64,000 nt of DNA. It comes from an uncultured Bacteroides sp. Its GTDB lineage: Bacteria; Bacillota; Clostridia; Lachnospirales; Lachnospiraceae. Position numbers and translations under genes: made by a program. The stretch covers positions 62,001-126,000 of the forward strand of contig CAMECH010000002.1 in NCBI GenBank assembly GCA_945913015.1, in the 5' to 3' direction. Below, one piece after another: positions 60,113 through 64,000 of the stretch (within the stretch, counting starts at the first letter, position 1; the number at the start of each line of letters is the position of its first letter). Under the pieces are notes generated by a model, which was not told where the DNA came from, did not search any database, and saw nothing but the letters and a program-made list of their open reading frames with translations.

Positions 60113-61327
60113 TTACACTGCAAAATCCACATGCTGTATGGTGCCCGCTTCACCATTTTCCTTCAGAAATACTCCTGTTTTTCTTATTACGGCCTGCACC
60201 GCATTATCCTCATCCCTCAAATGATACTGCGTTGAAGAATTTCCAAGATATACTGCGCCTACCCCGGCCTCCTTAAGACTTACCAGATTAGTTTCACCAT
60301 TCTCATCAAAGCTCCATACTTTCAGTTTTTCAAATACTGAATCCGCTTCATCAATCCATCCGTTGCCATCTTCATCATACGCTGCAAGATCAGCAAACCC
60401 GTCTCCCGATTTTGTTCCAAATAATTCGCTGCCGTCATTGATGATACCATCATTATTCTTATCAAGCGCAAGAAAACCGCTGCCGTTTCCAAGCCTTGAA
60501 ATCTCTTCATCTTTTCCGTCAGCATCAAGGTCAAACAAAAATTTCTGGTCACTGATTTTGGCTGTGTCCGCTCCGACATTAATTATAAGCGGGTCAACAC
60601 AGATATAATCCTGCATTGACAGTTCCTCGTACTGTTCGCAGAAGGCTTGCGAAAGCCCCAGCTCAATATTAAAATTAATCTGTCTTCCGTCTGCCGTATT
60701 AACCATGCCTGTCCCTGCAAATGTGACCGCCTCCTGCTCAGAAAATATCGTCTGTGCAGCCGTCACTCTGGTAAGCGTTGAGCCACCTGAATTTCCTGCG
60801 GCACCTGAAGGCACTAAAGCTCCTGAAGCCGGTAGTCCACCCGCCACACTCATCTCACCTGAAGCTGACGGTCCGCCCAAAAACCTCATCTCACCCGAAG
60901 CCGACATTCCGCCTGACACTGACAATGAAGCCTGCTGAACAGGATTCTGTTTAGCGCTGTGACGCTCATGCTCATTCAAATCCTTTGAAAGCCGCTCGTA
61001 TCTGCCGTACCTTCCCTTTCTTAATGCCTCAAGCATCCTTTCGATAAGCTCCAGCTTTAAATCATTGGTGTCTCCGATTCTTTCATCATACGACACCTCC
61101 GAACTTTTTTGGATAATCCCGACATACACCGCAGCCGAATTACTCTGCTGTTTTTTTGAATCATCCTTCAAATCCCTAAGTTTCTGCACAAGAGACTTTC
61201 CATCCTCAGAAATCTGCAGGGCTGCTGCATCATCCTTCTTCATAACAGCGGATTCCTTCTCTGAATAGAGAAAACTTGAATAGACGCGGTTTGAACTTAG
61301 CCCAACCGCACTGTTGCCGATTATCAT
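60113..61327 (-). CDS. Calcium-binding (RTX/hemolysin-module-like, EF-hand) protein with SASGEM repeats
   Basis: DLDADGKDEEISRLGNGSGFLALDKNNDGIINDGSELFGTKSGDGFADLAAYDEDGNGWIDEADSVFEKLKVWSFDENGE. Confidence 0.75.
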   Translation of the reverse strand: MIIGNSAVGLSSNRVYSSFLYSEKESAVMKKDDAAALQISEDGKSLVQKLRDLKDDSKKQQSNSAAVYVGIIQKSSEVSYDERIGDTNDLKLELIERMLEALRKGRYGRYERLSKDLNEHERHSAKQNPVQQASLSVSGGMSASGEMRFLGGPSASGEMSVAGGLPASGALVPSGAAGNSGGSTLTRVTAAQTIFSEQEAVTFAGTGMVNTADGRQINFNIELGLSQAFCEQYEELSMQDYICVDPLIINVGADTAKISDQKFLFDLDADGKDEEISRLGNGSGFLALDKNNDGIINDGSELFGTKSGDGFADLAAYDEDGNGWIDEADSVFEKLKVWSFDENGETNLVSLKEAGVGAVYLGNSSTQYHLRDEDNAVQAVIRKTGVFLKENGEAGTIQHVDFAV

Positions 61328-61745
61328 GGTCTCACATCCTTTCTCGTCCATGACGCATAAAATATCCGGCTTTGCAGATATACCCGCAAAGCAATGTCCT
61401 GCTGCCATCCGTGGCGCAGATAAAGCACATTTTACCGCGTATACAGCTAATCCCGCAGCTAATTTCTCAGCTGATACTGCAGCATATAAATATAATTATG
61501 CTTTACGATTTTGATATCGGCATATTTCTCACAAAAATTAACCCTTCCAAAAAATATTTTCCAGCAAATCCACCCCTTTCATAGCATAAAAAAGCAACCG
61601 GAACATCTCTGTTTCGATTGCCATAATAATATCATACCTGATTTTGCATTACAATTATGTCGTTGTTAGTCTGTCGTTAGTTCTGTGTTAGTCGACTGTT
61701 AGTATGCCGTTAGTCTTTCATCTGTTTATATCTCATTTTGTGTTT

Positions 61746-62369
61746 TTATTGTTGATGTTCAAAAAGACAGCTCTTAATCAAATTTTCCAACATATCATTG
61801 CTGGCATTTGCTGATTTAATACTGGCAGCTATCATTTCTTCTTTTGAAACATCGGTAAAATCAATTTCAAATCTACCATTGTTCAAACATAACTGCTCTA
61901 TGTATATTCTCTGAGTTCTCCCATTGCCTTCTCTAAAAGGATGAATCATATTAATCTCACCCAAGTAATAAGCAAGTCGCTTACTCATCTCTTCCTTATC
62001 TGTTATATCAGCTAAGAAATTTTCTTTTTTCAGATTACGATATAAATCATCAAATTGGCTTTCAATAAACTGCACCAAACAGAAAATTGTTCCTTTAGAA
62101 ATATCAACCGTTCTTGTCTTGCCTGCCCAAGAATAGACATCACTGAATAAATGCTTATGTATAGAACAAAGGTGTTTAAAAGAGAAATCACCTGTAACAC
62201 CTTGATTGACAAGTTCTGCCTGACGTACTGCTGAATAGTCTCTTTCAGCCTCGTGCAATGTGTCTGAATCTCTTATATCCAGCTTATTCTTTAATACATT
62301 TGTTCCCGGATAACAGTATTTAGCATCCTGTTCATCATCATAGAAATAATCATACTCTTGATCTTTCAA
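61746..62369 (-). CDS. Fic family protein (putative toxin)
   Basis: INMIHPFREGNGRTQRIYIEQL canonical Fic motif; VYSWAGKTRTVDISKG. Confidence 0.93.
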   Translation of the reverse strand: MKDQEYDYFYDDEQDAKYCYPGTNVLKNKLDIRDSDTLHEAERDYSAVRQAELVNQGVTGDFSFKHLCSIHKHLFSDVYSWAGKTRTVDISKGTIFCLVQFIESQFDDLYRNLKKENFLADITDKEEMSKRLAYYLGEINMIHPFREGNGRTQRIYIEQLCLNNGRFEIDFTDVSKEEMIAASIKSANASNDMLENLIKSCLFEHQQ

Positions 62370-62538
62370 CCTGCTTCTTGGATACTCTGTATTTCTTATT
62401 TAATTCTGTAATTGCATCTGCTGCGGAAACCTTCTTAACTAAGACATCTCTTACTCTTTGACGGCATTCTGCATCAAATGGCATACTCTCCATTTTGAAG
62501 CTGGATTCAATACTACTTACTCTTCTATCAATTGTCAT
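62350..62538 (-). CDS. VbhA-like antitoxin
   Basis: SSFKMESMPFDAECRQRVRDVLVKKVSAADAITELNKKY resembles the VbhA inhibitory helix SxxxE(G/N); overlaps the fic start. Confidence 0.75.
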   Translation of the reverse strand: MTIDRRVSSIESSFKMESMPFDAECRQRVRDVLVKKVSAADAITELNKKYRVSKKQVERSRV

Positions 62539-62679
62539 ACACGTATCCTTTCTCCTTTCTCTTTCACAGAAAGGTATTTACTCCTTTATAGTATACCACA
62601 AAATACTACATCCATACTACAATTTTTAGCATTATAAATAACGAACACCTCAGTGTTAATCCACCACCTGAAATATATT

Positions 62680-63981
62680 TTATTCCATGTATTTAATTTT
62701 ATTTGACTCAGTATCAAGGCTTTCAGCTTTAATGTAGCTTTCAGTGTCAGTCGGCAGGTCTCTCTTCTTAAGCTTGTTGCTTACTATTTCCCCTGCAATA
62801 TAATAGATAACCGCAAATGTAGGCACACCTAGAAGCATTCCTCCAAAGCCGAATATTCCTCCGGCTATAAGAATTGAAAACACAACCCAGAATGGGGAAA
62901 GCCCCGTAGAATCTCCAAGAATCTTGGGACCTATAATATTACCGTCAAGCTGCTGAAGCACAAGAATAAATATAACAAAGTAAAGTCCCTTGATAGGATT
63001 TGCAAGCGCAATAATAATAAAACTCGGCACAGCTCCTATATATGGTCCAAAAAACGGAATCACATTTGTTACACCTACAATAACGCTCACCAGTATCGGA
63101 TACGGCATGCGTAGTATCACAAGTCCGATATAACACAGCAGCCCGATAATAAGAGAATCAATTATTTTTCCGGTTATAAATCCTCCAAATATCTCGTTAC
63201 TCTTTCTTGCAGTGTGTATTATTATATTGCCTTTCTTTGCATCAAACAGCGTGTAAATAATCTTCTTTAACTGTCCTATAAAACGTTCCTTGCTTGCAAG
63301 CAGATATACGGATACTATGATTCCGACAAAAAGATTTATCACCAGCTTTGCCACGCTTACGACTCCGGTCGTAATAGAGACAATATAAGTATTTGCCTGC
63401 GGAAGCAGCTGCTCTTCAATCCACGTTTTCACAAACTCGGTGCTTGCTACAATACTTTGTTCAATCACCTGTGAAATCTGGGTATTCCCTTTTGATATAT
63501 TATCTACCCATGCAAGAAATGAATTAATCTCATCAGGGAGATTGCCCATGACGCCCTGTATACTCTCTATAATCTGCGGAATAATAAGTTCAAGCAGAAA
63601 TACTATAATAAATATAAGCAGCATAAGTGCACAGAATATGCCTATTCCTCTTGCAGCCTTTTTCGCCGCTTTTTCTTTCTTAATCCCCGGTGCCACAAAA
63701 CGCATAAACGCATTTTCCACAGTCATCATCACAGGATTTACTACATACGCAAGTACTATACCGATAATAAACGGCTGCATTATAGTCATCAGTTTGTTCC
63801 ATATCTTTGCAAATCCGCTGTATCTGTAGACAATGAAGAACAGCAGTATACATATAAAAAATGCTGCAACGGCCATAGACGCAATCACTGCGTATTTCTG
63901 AATGTCATATTTACTTTTTTTCCTATTTTCCGTTCCGGTCTGAATTTCATCAGTTCTCATTTCTTCATTCATACATGACAC
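62680..63981 (-). CDS. AI-2E (PerM) family transporter
   Basis: Multi-TM; NVIPFFGPYIGAVPSFIIIAL; GNIIGPKILGDSTGLSPFWV. Confidence 0.92.
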   Translation of the reverse strand: MSCMNEEMRTDEIQTGTENRKKSKYDIQKYAVIASMAVAAFFICILLFFIVYRYSGFAKIWNKLMTIMQPFIIGIVLAYVVNPVMMTVENAFMRFVAPGIKKEKAAKKAARGIGIFCALMLLIFIIVFLLELIIPQIIESIQGVMGNLPDEINSFLAWVDNISKGNTQISQVIEQSIVASTEFVKTWIEEQLLPQANTYIVSITTGVVSVAKLVINLFVGIIVSVYLLASKERFIGQLKKIIYTLFDAKKGNIIIHTARKSNEIFGGFITGKIIDSLIIGLLCYIGLVILRMPYPILVSVIVGVTNVIPFFGPYIGAVPSFIIIALANPIKGLYFVIFILVLQQLDGNIIGPKILGDSTGLSPFWVVFSILIAGGIFGFGGMLLGVPTFAVIYYIAGEIVSNKLKKRDLPTDTESYIKAESLDTESNKIKYME

Positions 63982-64000
63982 CCCTTTTAAATCCGCTGTT

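Overview
About 64 kb of a low-GC Firmicute chromosome. Gene content and order (hprK-ROK-murB-rapZ-whiA-HPr-like, dnaE, pfkA, SleB/Csp-type proteases) suggest a Lachnospiraceae-like Clostridium; this is inference. Most of the window is core genome: ftsH, uvrC, pyrG, gdhA, argF, birA, clpX-like, murD, mrp. Signalling genes cluster at 0-10.5 kb (dCache-type sensor, PocR hybrid kinase + CZB protein, LytTR/DUF3021, 7TM hybrid kinase). An AT-rich accessory block at ~10.7-14.5 kb holds a membrane-anchored UGSC-like protein, a Fic protein with an atypical motif and a phd/doc remnant. A Fic/VbhA-like pair sits at 61.7-62.5 kb. Points most worth follow-up: (1) a dispersed, structured 5'-leader repeat carrying the Shine-Dalgarno immediately upstream of unrelated genes (pfkA, mrp, PocR kinase, with partial copies elsewhere); (2) the UGSC-like fusion protein in a block that seems to interrupt a GNAT gene; (3) a MurL-like epimerase overlapping murD; (4) a Crh-like HPr with Asp at the His15 position; (5) a TfoX-C/MarR-C chimera overlapping a MATE gene; (6) three unusual intergenic palindrome/repeat structures (53.88-54.08, 57.15-57.40, 58.67-58.79 kb). 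No rRNA, tRNA, CRISPR array or intact transposase was recognised. All family assignments are from reading the protein sequences; no database search was run.
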